Shown: positions 24,661 to 38,200, counted from the stretch's first letter. The stretch: 64,000 nucleotides of DNA from Amborella trichopoda (GCF_000471905.2 NW_006499883.1:2226090-2290089), one strand, 5' to 3'. Made by a program: numbers and translations. Notes: generated by a model from the letters alone, not told the origin.

Positions 24661-24868
24661 ATTGTAGAAATGCTGTCCAACCTGTATGAAACAATTTTCC
24701 TTTTCCTTTTTATTAATTCAAAATTATAGTTTCAAATATGCATAATTTGAAACTTGAGTTTTCTAACACTGAGATATCACCCTATGAAATTTGGATGCTC
24801 TCTATTCAATCTTGAGACACTATTTTTTTCAAGTGCATAGAGGGTGTAATTAGAAGGATTTTTTTTAT

Positions 24869-25258
24869 GGGAGAAGTTTATATAGAGCCGAGGCCCTAGA
24901 CAATCAAATTAGAGCCTACCTCAAAAATTTCACTAGAATAGATTGTTTTGATGCCTAAATATCCTAAGTTGATCATCTCGACATCAAGATGAATGGACAT
25001 GAGAAAAAAATGGATTTCAAATATTAGAAATTGTGTATTTTGTAACCAATTTTTTGACTGTCAATTTTTAATATTTTCAAGTTTTCATAGATCTGTCAAT
25101 CTACAGTATTTTTGAAGCTTTAAATTTTATAAATAATGATGAAAATATATTTGAAGGCTATCACAAAGATTTCTAGTATTGAAACCAGATTTTTCGACAC
25201 TATTTGAAGGTAAGCTCTTATTTGATTGTTTAGAGCCTAGGCTCTACAAACCACACCC
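24869..25258 (-). mobile_element. MITE family A copy 5, inverted
   Basis: The terminal inverted repeats are GGGAGAAGTTTATATAGAGC at the left and AGGCTCTACAAACCACACCC at the right. A perfect 9-bp duplication TTTTTTTAT lies at 24860-24868 and 25259-25267. It is 390 bp, non-coding and inverted relative to copies 1 and 6. Confidence 0.82.
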
Positions 25259-25267
25259 TTTTTTTAT

Positions 25268-25672
25268 GGATGCGGTTTGTATAGAGCCTAGGCTAATCAA
25301 TCAAATCAGAGCCTACCTCAAAACAATGTCGAGAAATGTGGTATCAATATCGAAAATCTTTGTGAATGCCTTAAAATATATTTTCATATCTATTTATAAA
25401 GTTTAAGGCTTCAAAAATAGTGTAGATTTATAGATCTATGAAAACTTGAAAATGTTGAAAATGTTGAAAATTGATGGTAAAAAAATGTGTTACAAAATAC
25501 ATTATTTCCTAAAACTTGAAATCCATTTTTTTTTTTTTTCATGTTCACACATCTTAATGTCAAGATGATCAATTTGACGATATTTGAGCATCAAATCAAC
25601 CTATTTTAGTAAAATTTTGAGGTAGCCTTTGATTTGATTATTTAGAGCCCCCGCTCTATACAAACTTTTCCC
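25268..25672 (+). mobile_element. MITE family A copy 6, abutting copy 5
   Basis: It starts GGATGCGGTTTGTATAGAGC and ends GCTCTATACAAACTTTTCCC. It shares the TTTTTTTAT between itself and copy 5 and is followed by eight T and AT (25673-25682). Directly after this comes TTAGAGCCTCGGCTC (25683-25697), a stump of another family A terminus. This suggests repeated insertion at the same site. Confidence 0.8.
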
Positions 25673-25697
25673 TTTTTTTTATTTAGAGCCTCGGCTC

Positions 25698-26029
25698 GAG
25701 TTTAATAGTTTTTCCCCAAAAATTTGGAGTCCTGTCTTTTTTTTTATTTTTTGGTTTGGGTAGGTCCTAAAATTAATCCTTGGCAGGGTTTTACCTAAGA
25801 TTAATCCTACGTAGGGTTTAATCAACTCTAGAGGGACCATTTAGATATTGCAGAAAATAACAGGGCACATTTGGGCATCATGGATTTAGCTGTGCATCAG
25901 GCATGAAACCTCTCGTTATCTTTCTCTCCCCAAATATAGGCATTTCTGCTTAGGATTTATTTTAGACGAAAGCTGGATCTTTCCTTACAATGTCGGCAAA
26001 GTTCATTGAATCTTGTTTCTTTCTCTCTC
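25698..26029. other. Probable upstream region of the exportin-7 gene
   Basis: This is the first low-repeat sequence after the MITE cluster and directly precedes a TATA-like box. CT-rich stretches at about 25915 and 26015-26030 are typical of plant core promoters. No gene is seen. Confidence 0.4.
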
Positions 26030-26035
26030 TATAAA
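26030..26035 (+). promoter_or_regulatory. Putative TATA box of exportin-7
   Basis: TATAAA follows a CT-rich tract and is followed about 85 bp later by a strong splice donor. A start of transcription near 26060 is inferred from the usual 25-32 bp spacing. Confidence 0.45.
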
Positions 26036-26059
26036 CGCTTTTACAACTCTCGATTCGCA

Positions 26060-26116
26060 GGTTTTCTAGGGTTTTTTCGAGGCATCAATCTAGCAATTTT
26101 TTCCAGAAACTTGCCT
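26060..26116 (+). other. Putative 5' UTR exon of exportin-7
   Basis: The stretch is CT- and T-rich, has no ATG, and ends at GCCT|GTAAGT, a near-consensus donor at 26117. Its start is only an estimate. A leader intron would then reach to one of several candidate acceptors, such as GGGGTTTCAG ending at 28083 or TATGTAG ending near 28430. Transcript data are needed to choose. Confidence 0.4.
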
Positions 26117-28529
26117 GTAAGTCGTTTTCTTTTTCTTTGTTTATCTTCATTGGTTTTCAGTTGATATGATTTTCCATATTGTTTTTTCAGTCATTTTTAG
26201 CTTCTGTATTTGGGCAGGATTCAGGGAAACAAAAATTCGTTGCAATTTGATGAATTCAAAGCTTGATGTTATGTTCTGGTTATGGGGCATATCTTTTTTT
26301 CCTTATTAATAATTGGCAGAGAAATGATAAATTTTGGATAAAGGGGTGAAATTGTATTGAAAGTGGTAGTTTCTTTGGCCTGATGCCCCTTTGATATGTT
26401 TCAGTGCTTTGTTTGGCATTTGTTTTTGTTTTCTTTTTTCTTTGATGATTTTAGTGGCTAGATGCTACTTGAACCAACATTTGAGGTTCTTCAATGGAAA
26501 TGGAATGTCCTTATATGATAGAAAGCATTGTGGGAGCATACAAATTTCTATAGTATTATTTTAATATATAGCATGATAATTTCATCATCAGGTTGCTTCA
26601 ATGTTGGATGGATGATGACATTGTTTTGATATTTCTATTTTTTTACTGGAATTCTGGAGTAATACAAGGTGTGGAGTAACTGATGTTTCCTTTGAATTGG
26701 AATGTGTAATATGTTACCATCTTGACTGCGTTGTTGTCAATGTCTATCGAAGAAGAAAAAGAAAAGGTTGCATTCTCCCCTGATTGGTATTAGCTAAAAC
26801 ATTCTTTTGCTATTAGAGCGCGTAACATGTTTAAAAAATTTGATTGCATTCTTGTTTGAATATCTATCAAACATTGAAACAAGAGATTGCTTTGTTTGTA
26901 TGACTGAGCAATGCTCTGTGACCAGAAGGGTTGAAAAAGCGGTACTTGGCTCTGGGCTTGGCCATTTGGAAGAGTAGAACGATTATCTCTCTGTCTATTT
27001 AAAGATATAAATATTCATATTGTTTTTCTGAAATTCCAACAATGAGACTTAATATGAAGAAAAATATCCCAGCACTGAGAACAAATACAAAATCCAAAAA
27101 CATGGCACAGACTTTAATATGCCATTGACCAGAATAATGTTCCACAATATGTGTGCACTTTCTTAATATAGCCTGACCAAGAGTTTCACTTTACATATGA
27201 TCATAATCTCCAAACCAAACAAATATTAATATTTTATGAAGTCGTCTTTAGTCGCACGCATGTCAAAGTGCTGCTTCTGTGGGTGAGATTCAGTCTCAGT
27301 AAGTTTGCTGTTTTAAAGTTGTAAGACTTCTGCTAAGGAGTTTGGCAGTGAGATGGGATGCAAGGTAGGGTACACAGCCAGTAGATCTCTTTGGCCTCTC
27401 TTATGCATCAAGGAAGATATCCCAATTGGGGCAGCATTTTGTGACATTTCGGCCTACTAAACTCCCAATTTTACATAGCATTCAGGGAGGTTCAGAAATT
27501 CATGGGAGTTTGGATTGGCATAGGAGTCACAAATGTCAGCTCGTTAGATGAGAGGATGTTTGCAAACCTAGGAGACATGAGTATTGGGGATCAAATGCTT
27601 GAGGATGTTGAGCAAAGTTCTCTGCATCCCCAATCTTATAATACCATTTAGGGTGGTTGAGAAATTCGTGAGAGTTTAGTAGTGGGAATAAGGGTCACAA
27701 TATCAGCTAGTTAGATGAGGGATGTTTAAAAATCTAGGATACATGTGTATTGGAGGTCAAATGCTTGAGGATGTTGAACAACGTCCTTTGAAGCAAATGG
27801 TGTTGGCATAATGGTGAAGAGCCACTAGCCCGTGGGCAAATGTGATGGCTTTGAACTTTGTTTCTCACGGGTGATTTTGTTTATCATCTGGTAAGTGTTA
27901 ACTTGTCTTGTTGAGGTTTTAATTTTGTGTTTTGCAATGATTTTCATTGAGTTATTGGAGCTTGTATTATATTTGTAACACTTCTTTCTAGTTTTCTGCT
28001 TGCTTGGGTAAACTTCTTGAGCTTCTGTTCAAGATGAAGTACCAGTTCTTGCTGCTTACATTGTTTCTTTTTTGGGGTTTCAGGAGTGATGTTGAGAAGT
28101 AACTTACACTCGGACCTTGGTGCTTCTTTCGTGCAACATTAATTGCATACATCTTGCCCCTTGTCATTGTGCTGGAGTTCTGAAATTATATTTTGAGCTT
28201 CTCATGACCATTGTTTAAAGATGGGATTCATTCAGAATGAAATACTGTATTGTACACTTATGTAATTTGCAACATTCCCGTGCTAGTACAATTCATATTT
28301 TATCTTCTCCACTTGGTTAGCACCATTGATATTTAAATTTGAACTAAGAAGGTGTTTTGGAATTCCTCTTTTTTTGTTTTTTGTTTTTTTTTTCACTGCA
28401 TGTTTGACAACATTTTATGGGAATATGTAGATGTGTATTCTGTATCGATGGGAAGGAGAAACAATAAACTTCTTTAATGGTGGATTCTGGGTCACCTAAA
28501 TTTTGAATACTCTTCTTGTTCTTCAATCC
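26117..28529 (+). other. Putative leader intron and proximal 5' UTR of exportin-7
   Basis: No protein-coding region is seen. If splicing enters at 28084, the leader would carry an upstream open reading frame starting at ATG 28088 and closing after 18 codons. The tract just before ATG 28530 has no AG from about 28475 on, so the start codon must share an exon with at least that much leader. Confidence 0.35.
27460..27790. repeat. Two-unit tandem duplication, period 166 bp
   Basis: TTCAGGGAGGTTCAGAAATT at 27481 matches TTTAGGGTGGTTGAGAAATT at 27647. Later blocks GTCAAATGCTTGAGGATGTT-type also repeat in register. The two units are clearly diverged. Confidence 0.7.
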
Positions 28530-31500
28530 ATGGAGAGCTTAGCACAACTGGAAGCCTTGTGTGAAAGGCTTTACAATTCACAGGATGCAGCAGAACGAGC
28601 TCATGCTGAAAGCACGTTAAAGTGCTTCTCAGTGAACACTGACTTTATTTCTCAATGTCAATACATTTTGGACAATGCTTTTTCACCATATGCATTGATG
28701 CTGGCGAGTTCAAGCTTATTGAAACAAGTGACTGAGCACCGTCTTTCATTGCAGCTGCGGCTTGATATCCGTATTACTCTGACTCTGCAATCTCAGTGTT
28801 ACTGCCTTTTGTTTTGGGAGATATAGTGGCTACGATATTGGATAGTATTGATGAGCTTCTGAAAGCTTTCATTTATCAGATTTCCACATTTGATGACTTC
28901 ATGGCCTAATATTGATATCAACTTAGTTTGTCTTTGTGCTAGAATTCATATGATTTTCCTGAATTGGCGTCCTTCTAATACATTTGCAGGAAACTACATA
29001 ATCAGCTATTTGGCTAGAAGAGGACCCGAATTGCCATCCTATGTAACTGGATCTCTGATCCAGTTACTATGCCGTGTTACAAAGCTAGGATGGTATGATG
29101 ATGACAGATTCAGAGATGTCATTAAGGAGTGCATGAATTTCTTGAGCCAGGTGACACAAGTTCCTTTACTGTTAATATCATGGCTTGTTTTCTGTGAATC
29201 TAGAACCTCTTTAGTTCCTGTTATGAACCTTTTAATTATATTGTCCATTTTATTTTTCATATTTTAAGCTTTTAAATAGTTATCTAAAATGTCAATTTTC
29301 CTTCTGTTTGATGATGTTATTTTGTGAGAATCTCAAAGCTTTGAACCTTGGAATGTGTTATGGTTTCGTCAACAGCATGTTGTAATATAATTTTCCAATT
29401 GATTATCTTTGCTATCTGTGTCCTATAGGGCAATTTTTGCAGTTACGGATACAGGTCTGAGTGCCTAAGGCCAGTTGCCTGTCATGAATCACCCATTTTG
29501 TGAATTTTTAACAAAGAGGGTTTACAATACAATAAAGTAAGAAAATGAAAGATAAAGTATGTATATTGAACTTGTAATATGTCATTGGGAAGTAGTTAGC
29601 ATATGAATTATTCGAGGTACTATTAACCTGTGCAAAATCTTTGTACAGTTGATATTCTCAAGATTTCATCCTTGAGGTTGATCTTGAAGCAAGATGTATT
29701 ATTTTATCGTTGTTCCACACTGGGGTAACATACAACAAAAACTAAGGTGTGTGAGGGGAATGGTAAAAGGTCTATATTAGGAATACGGTGGGGAGAATCT
29801 TGTTGGTTATGGGCTAGTTTGACAGTTGGCTGTGAAATGAGGTAAGCATGCCTCAGTGGTGACCGTGATAACAAAGCTTGGAAGGATAAGGGGAGAGAGT
29901 TCTTGGGTAGTGAAGTCTTAAGGCCAACAAAAAAAAGTATTTGCTAAGGCCAACAAGCTGGGGCTTTCCTTTTCTAGGGTGGAATGTAGAGAACTAGTTC
30001 TGGAGATAAAATTCTAAGTTTAACATAAGCGAGAGAAACCAGTGCTGTAGGGATGTGAGAGAGAAAATAGTCAACAACTGGTATAATTTGCAACTAAGAG
30101 TTGCAGACATGAGGGAAGTGGTTCAAGGTCTGAAATTGGGAGATATGGTAGAGAAATATTTGATGTTTATGAGCTACTAGGTTGACAGCTTGACTGTGAA
30201 ACAGGGAAGGGATTCTTAGTAATAACCATGATAACAAAGCTCACAGTGGATAGGCATTTCCAGGCGGGGTGGTGGTGGTGGTGATGGTGATTGTGGGGAG
30301 TTGCGGAGTTGCTCTTTGTTTAGTGTGGTAGAACTAGTTTTTGGCCTATGGAACTAAAGATTTAAACATAAACAAGGAAGAGACGATGTGTGGAGGAGAG
30401 AGAGAGAAAATAAAGAAACTAAAATAAATAAATACAAAAGAATATATCATCTCCCTAGATCTGCAAGGGAGTCCACTCCAAAGAAAAACTCAATTCTTCT
30501 TTTTTTCTGTTCTTTTTGAAAGTATACAAATTTATAAGGGAATAAAAACCTTAGAAACCTAACTTTACCCACAAGAATCCCTAATCACTATTAAATCCTA
30601 GCCCTTCATTTTCCAAAATTAAACTTCTTATTCTACCTCTTAATTCTCTGCAACAATAAAAGGATGTAAATACTCCTAAAATATCTACAGAATTAAATGA
30701 CCAGATAACTATTAATTCATTCTCTTAAAATGTAAAATAAGGAACCCTAATCACATCAACAAACAATATACAGGGCATTCTCCAATTATAGAAAGTATTT
30801 TGCTTGTGGAAAGTAATCAATTGTGATCATAAGAAGCATTTACATAAACTGGTCATCGATTAAAACTGCCTTGGAGCTGAGTTTGTCTTATGTGATACTT
30901 AAGAAGAGTGATAGAGTTACTAAGCTCTTGAACCTTCACAATTGAACCTCTCAGTAATTAAGTTCTTGAACCTTCCCAGTACATCCCTCAAGCGGGAGTA
31001 TGCATGACACATGTATTGTCTGAAGTCTGAACTTTTGATGAAGACTTGGTGAGAATACCTTCAAGTGGCTCCTTGAATCAATGGAATGTTTTGATGAATT
31101 CAGATTAGTACTCTTTCTTATCAAAATGAGTAGTAGGCCATAGGAATTGGGCTTGGGTCAAGACGGTAGAGGCTGGGTTTTCATAGCCTAACGTCACAAG
31201 TTCCATTCCTAAGTAACCTTGTCAAAAAAAAAAAAACAAGTAGTAGGCCACTTTTATGGAGCTTTGCTTGCTCATGGTAGCTTGGATTTCATAGGTACAT
31301 ATGTATATAAGTTTTTTTGTGCTGACACCTTTACGCTCAACACTTATGTAAGACATACTTCTGTACAAATGGGGCAGCCTTGACTCTTATGTTTGGCCTT
31401 TGGTTTTCCTAAGATATGAGGCTGAAAGCTGCAATATCTGTAGGTTGGCTTCTTGTCATCTATCTAATGTGTAATCAACATAAAATTTTCCATTTTGAAA

Positions 31501-31549
31501 AAAAAAAAAAATCATATATTTGAATGTATGTATATATATATATATATAT

Positions 31550-31620
<71 letters not shown>

Positions 31621-32197
31621 TAGTAGTAGTAGTAGTAGTACGTACGTACGTACGTACGTACGTAGTACGTACGTAGGTACGTACGTACGGTAGTAACGTA
31701 GGTAAGTANNNNNNNNNNNNNNNNNNNNNNNNNNNNNNNNNNNNNNNNNNNNNNNNNNNNNNNNNNNNNNNNNNNNNNNNNNNNNNNNNNNNNNNNNNNN
31801 NNNNNNNNNNNNNNNNNNNNNNNNNNNNNNNNNNNNNNNNNNNNNNNNNNNNNNNNNNNNNNNNNNNNNNNNNNNNNNNNNNNNNNNNNNNNNNNNNNNN
31901 NNNNNNNNNNNNNNNNNNNNNNNNNNNNNNNNNNNNNNNNNNNNNNNNNNNNNNNNNNNNNNNNNNNNNNNNNNNNNNNNNNNNNNNNNNNNNNNNNNNN
32001 NNNNNNNNNNNNNNNNNNNNNNNNNNNNNNNNNNNNNNNNNNNNNNNNNNNNNNNNNNNNNNNNNNNNNNNNNNNNNNNNNNNNNNNNNNNNNNNNNNNN
32101 NNNNNNNNNNNNNNNNNNNNNNNNNNNNNNNNNNNNNNNNNNNNNNNNNNNNNNNNNNNNNNNNNNNNNNNNNTACGTCGTACTNACATAGTACGTC

Positions 32198-32251
<54 letters not shown>

Positions 32252-35200
32252 CGCACTTACAAGCCCATGTGCTCTCTCTATAAATAAGAAGAAGAAAAGG
32301 AAGATGGCTTCCAAGTGTTCGATGTGAGGTCTCTCTCTCTCTCTCACACACACAGACATTTACAAACAAATACATGGACCCATATGTTCTCTTTCTGCAT
32401 AAAAGAAGAAGAAAAAGAAGAAGATGACATCCAAGTGTTTGATGCAAGGCCTATCTCTCTCTTTCTCGCACTGACTCATAGTCTCTGTTTCTCTCTCTCT
32501 CTCTCTTTACATATATGAAGAAAAATAAGTATGTCCTTCAAGGGTTGAATGTGATACCTCTCTCTAACACACACCCATATCTCTCTCTTTTTCACTTTAC
32601 ATATTAGATAAAAAAAGGAAGACGGCCATTTAGTGTTTGATGCGAGGCCTCGCACAGACACACACTATATATAAATACACACACACACAAACACATACGT
32701 ATATATAGAAACCCCCCCCCACCCCACACACACACACATATACAAGAAAGAAAGGCATATTAGGGCCTCCCAGGTATTTGGGTGCCCGCCGCTGCCTTAT
32801 TGATCATTGTTACAAAGTACATGGAAATTAGATTAGTAACCCCTTGAATAACATAGGTAACTCATTGATGCAGCTAACTGAACTTAGGTACCTTTGATAA
32901 CAACGAAATGAATCTCTCTCTGTAAATTATGAGTAGTTACTACTACTTCCTTCTCAATTGAGATTTCATTCCTTGTGCGTTGCCAAAAAGGGGCTTTTTT
33001 GTACATCATTATGATACATAATTCGACAGTTGTCCTTTCTCTCGAAATAGTCTTACACTTGTAAAATGTCTTATTCACTTGTTGACTCCATTAGTTTATA
33101 TCCATTTTATGTTAGAAGCATGATTGTGTACATCCTATGATCTGCCTTATCATCTCTTGCTTTGTGTTTCTGTTATCAGGCTACATCGGATCACTATTAC
33201 ATTGGTTTGAAAATTCTGAATCAGCTTGTTGCTGAGATGAACCAGGCAAGTTAGCTTTGTTCAATCAGTTCTGATATTTGGAAGGACCTTGAATTTCTGT
33301 TTTAGGAATGTTAGTGATTGGTTCTTGCCCAAGTTCTACATGGGTGCCATAAAATATGTGGGTTTTTGTTTTGGAGCTAAAATTTCGTGCACATTTTTGC
33401 CTTGTTGCAATGAAATTTAATTAATCCTATTATTACTAAGCCGAATGACAAGCAAATCATTGTGTTCTTTTATTTGAGGGCCATAGACTTACTGAGTAAT
33501 TTGTTGCGTTTAACTGGTGGCATTGTATTAATTGGTGATGGTTAACAGTGTATCTCATCTCTAAACTGTTATCACTCACATTCAGTTTCAAGGCGTGCAA
33601 CTTTGGAGCAGTGATGAGGATTTTGTTTTGGAGCATTCTATTGATATTACAAGCGACTCCTTATTTCCCCTTATGATGTACTCAAGCTTAATGAAATGCT
33701 ATTCTTGAAATGTCGTAAGAGAAGGACGGAAAACTATTTTATTTTTATTGGTGATAAATTTATTTCGGGGAAAAACGATACTGAAGGTGATTTTTCCATA
33801 GGGAGAGAAAAAACTAAGGCAGCTGGAGATCTCACAGTCCCAACCCATTCCCATTTGTGCTCATCTTGTACATGTTTGCCATTATGTTTGCCTTGTTGGG
33901 ACATTTATGCCACGCAAAAGTCAAATATTTGATCAAGAATCCGCATCTTTTTGCAAAAATTTCTCATAATCTCTGTGGATCTGTGGAATCCTTCTTTAAG
34001 CGACCTCATTATGATAACAATTAGAAAATGACTCTCAAAGTGTCTCAGCTCCTTGAAGTCCCTTGTCAACATCCTATTTCCAACAATGCTTCATTTGGTT
34101 TTGTCTGTGTGACATATCTGACAACTAGTGGTCTCGCATAACATTTAGGAAGGCTCTTGTCTCGATGACACCCTATCAGTAGTTCTAGTGGCCTTGCACA
34201 ACACTTAGGAAGGTTGTGGTCTTGATGACACCCGATCAGTGCTTCATAGGTTTTTTATGATAAAAATGTCTTTTTGTTTTTTTTTGGGATACATAATCAA
34301 AACTCAATGTTGGTCATCAACATTTTGCTGAGAGCATGTGCTGCATGTGGTCATGGTCTAGGTTACTTTTTCTGGATGACCTGCATTGAAAGTTCCTGAG
34401 ATGCTTTAACACAATCCATCCCTGGTCTTTGTGGAGCCTGTGACATGATGTCTTCCCTGAATGATTTAAGTCAAAGTTCTGTGCTTCATTACCTCATCTT
34501 GAATTGCAGATCGCAGTAGCGCTGCATGCTTCCAGTTTCATCATATCATCATCTATCCCTCTAACAAACATGAAAGAAGTTCATGTGTAACTATGGTATG
34601 AAAACTCGAACTCATGGGGACATAGTTGGGTCTATAGGGAGTCAAATTGGGACTCAGGACACAGACTTGGTGAGTCTTGAGAAATCCTCAATACCTCATA
34701 AAATTTGCAAAAATATCCTAAAATTCTGCAGCAATGGGGAAAGCTATAGATAACTTGATTTGTGCGTGTTGTGTGTGCGTTCTTGTATGAGTGCGTTATA
34801 TAATTTTAAATCAGAAGAACAACTCTTATAGTGGGGTTATGGGCAAGTTTCACTTAAACTAGTTTGTTTTGTACTCAAGAAGCCTGTGTTTCTAAACCTT
34901 GATAAAAAAAGAAGGAAGAAGACAAACAAGCCTCTATTTTTAGTTTTTGAAGTAGAATTTTTACTAATTTCAATTTTGAATATTGAAGGATCACATTTCT
35001 GTGTTAACTAACTAAGGCTTTTCCATTTTCTATCCAATATATTTTCAATCCCAATAATCGTTTCTAATAAAAGGATTATCAACATACAGGTTTCAAACCA
35101 TTCGCCCAGTTATATTTATAAGAAATAAAGAGAAATTACAGGATTCGTACTCAATTCAATCTTAAAATTATTTTAAGTTTTAGTGTCAAGTCTAATTTGA

Positions 35201-38200
35201 GAATATTTACTGCTAGTAATGGACCATTACTAGTGACATGGGTGTTGCAAGTATCCTTGTTGATTAGTTATGATAACAGAACAAGTGGAAATTGAACTGA
35301 ACTAGATAATAAATATTATAAAGGACATTTAACAGCATAAAAGAAAAAAAGCTATAAAGGATTTTTTTTTTTGTTTAAAAAAAATTGCACTGATGTGTAA
35401 AAAGATTACATGTAATCTAAATTTATAAAATTTGATTAAAGCACTTAGGAAGCAAGGAGATATACCAGTGTTTAAAAAAGCAGATCAGTGACCCGAATCG
35501 GTCACACCCATACCTGTGTCGGATCAGTCGATCGTTTTGAAGAATTGGCAATTTTTGTCCAATTTTTTTTCGAAAAATCACTTTAAATCTCTAAAAATAG
35601 TGATCTTTTAGTTTCTAAAAGAAATTAGGAGTGGTGAATCATGTACTATCATTACTTTGTAAAAATAGGTGAATATTGAGACGTTGTTTTCTTGTCTGGA
35701 TGTTTGTATAATTATTAATTATAATATAATATTATAATATTACATCAAAATAATTAAAAAAATATTAGAAAATACTTCCATATTATAAGATTAAAAAAAT
35801 AATTTCCCATATAAAGTGAAATTAGTATCACAGAAAACATTTATTAATTCTCTTTACTCCTCCAAAATTATTGCAACCTAACTAACTATAAATTTTTTTT
35901 TGTTTTTTGTTTTTTTGTTTTATGTTTTGTTTTTTGTTGTTTTTTTGATAAAGTTAACTTTGTATTTCTGTAAGAGAGAGAGAGTACAAGTGAAGGGGGA
36001 AAGAGGGGACCTCAAGTACCCACAAGGCGGGTACCTCGGTCAAAAAAATAGGTCCGAAGACCCTATACAAAAATAACCGGCCCTATCTTGCCAGATTGCA
36101 AAAATTAGAGTTTAGCAAAAAGGGTTTATAACAGACACCCTAGTATAATAAAAAAGGAAAGGTAACTATAGTCCTGGGAAGCCTCAGTGGTCCAGAGCAA
36201 AAAAGGAGATGGACCGGTCGGGGTCTTCCACAATGCCCGTGCTCCGTCTTTAGCAAGAAGATTAGCGAGCTCGTTTGATGTCCGCCAAGTATGCCTCCAT
36301 AAGACGTTTATATCCTTGCATATATGGTTGATTTCATCAAAAATCATGGAGAGGCACCAAGGAGAAAGGGAGGTGCTTGCTGCCCAAGAGATGATGCTTT
36401 GGGCGTCTCCTTCCACCACCAAGAGTTGGCCTCGAGAGGGGTTGAATCTTTTAAGACCCAGCAGGAGAGCCAATGTTTCAACAAACTGGGAATCTCCATG
36501 TCCCACATTTTCCGAGTAGGTGAGGAGAATATTGCTATTGTGATCACGAAATACCCCTCTTGCCCCTGATGGCCCTGGGCTTCCCAGTGAACAACCATCA
36601 AAGTTGAGTTTGATGGCGTTGACTGGAGGGGCCACCCAGTTGTGAGGTATTTATTTCTTGTGAGGTTGGAGGTTCATAATATTGTCCCATTGACTAAGAA
36701 AGGTGTTAGAAGGGATCCCTACAAAATCCTTGTGAGATGAAGCCCGAAAGGTTACTAATGACGTAACCTTCTAAAATAGGACTGGAACTTCTCTTTTGTA
36801 GCCTTGGAAAACCCTCTCATTCCTCTCTATCCAAATAACCCAAATGGTTGCAGCGATTGTTGACTCCCACAAAGTTCTGCCAGCCTTAGGCCAATGGTAG
36901 CTGGGATAGGAGGAAATGAGAGCCTTGACCGAGGGTGGAAGAAAATTTGAAACAGCTGAAGAATACAGCTCCAGAGTTCAAAAACCAGGCTGCAATGTAG
37001 GAAAAGGTGAGGGTTAGTCTCTTCCTCGTGTAGGCACAAACTGCATCTGTTTGGAAGTGAAAGTCCTCTTCTTTGAAGGTGATCGACTGTGAGAGCCCGT
37101 TGGCAGCAAGCTATCCAATTGAAGATTTGGACTTTTGGAGGAGCTATGGTTGACCAGACTTTGGATTGAACGAAAGTGGGGTTCAGTGGGTAAGTAGGGG
37201 GTTGAATGACTTTGTTGTAGAAGGAGGCTACTGAGAAGATACCTGAGGGAGAGAGAGTCCATATTAGTGAGTCGGTCCCTGAGGGAGATAAGAAGATGGG
37301 GTGTAAGGCAGCGGACAGAGAGATGAAGATTGTAGTCTCTTCTTTGGTTAAGTTCCTTCTGAAAGAGGGATTCCAAGACCTTCTGCCACCTAATAAGACC
37401 ATCTCTTCAACGATGGTTGAATCTTTGTTGGCGGACAGGTGAAAGAGAGAGGGGAAAAGATCCCTAAGAGGGACATGTCCAATCCACAGGTCAGACCAAA
37501 AGTGCACTCTAGAACCTTCTTTAGGGTGGAAATGGATGGCTTGGTTGAAAGGAGCAAGAGAGGATGCAAAGGACTTCTAGGCACCAGAGGCCCTACTGCG
37601 GGAGGTTCTGTTAGGCACTCACTTATGAGCGGGGATCCTGCATTTGTTGCGAATGACCTATGCCTAGAGGGAGTTTGGTTGAGTAGCCAATCTCCACCAC
37701 CATTTCCCTAGCAGAGCCAGGTTATGTTTTCTAAGATTCCTGATACCTAGCCCTCCTTGGGATTTGGGTAGTCGGACTGTGTCCCAAGAGATTAGGCGGT
37801 GTCTGGTTTTTCCCGCTTGGCCAAACCAAAGAAAGTTTCTCATGAGCTGGTCCAGCCTGTTAGCGACCGAGACTGACATATAGAAAATGGACATTAAGTA
37901 GATCAGGGCATTGGCCAGAGTGGCTTTGACCAGCGTAGAGCGGCCTACCAGGGAAAGAAACCTCCCTTTCCAGCAGGCCAAGCGCCTATCCACTTTGTCT
38001 ATAATTTGAGCCCATTGTCTTTTTTTGAGCTTCCCCAAGCCCAAAGGTATACCCAAGTAGGTGGTGGGGAGGTCCTCGACTTTGCAGTCCCAAGAACGAA
38101 TAAGGGCTCTGATTTCTTGACTCGTGAGACCCACCCCCATCATCTTTGATTTATCCATATTGACTTTAAATCCTGTGGCAATCTCAAAACAGATGAGAAA

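Noticed and set aside
31456-32447. Long minus-strand open frames of about 270-310 codons
   Set aside because: They run through (GA)n, (CGTA)n and 465 N bases. Their length is an artefact of unknown bases and microsatellite translation.
34585-34720. Another hAT-like MITE (ATGAAAACTCGAACTC, GGACTCAGGACA)
   Set aside because: Only one end-like region is visible; no inverted partner or target duplication was found.
36187-36569. Plus-strand open frames opposite the LINE RNase H
   Set aside because: They are shadows of the minus-strand RNase H domain.
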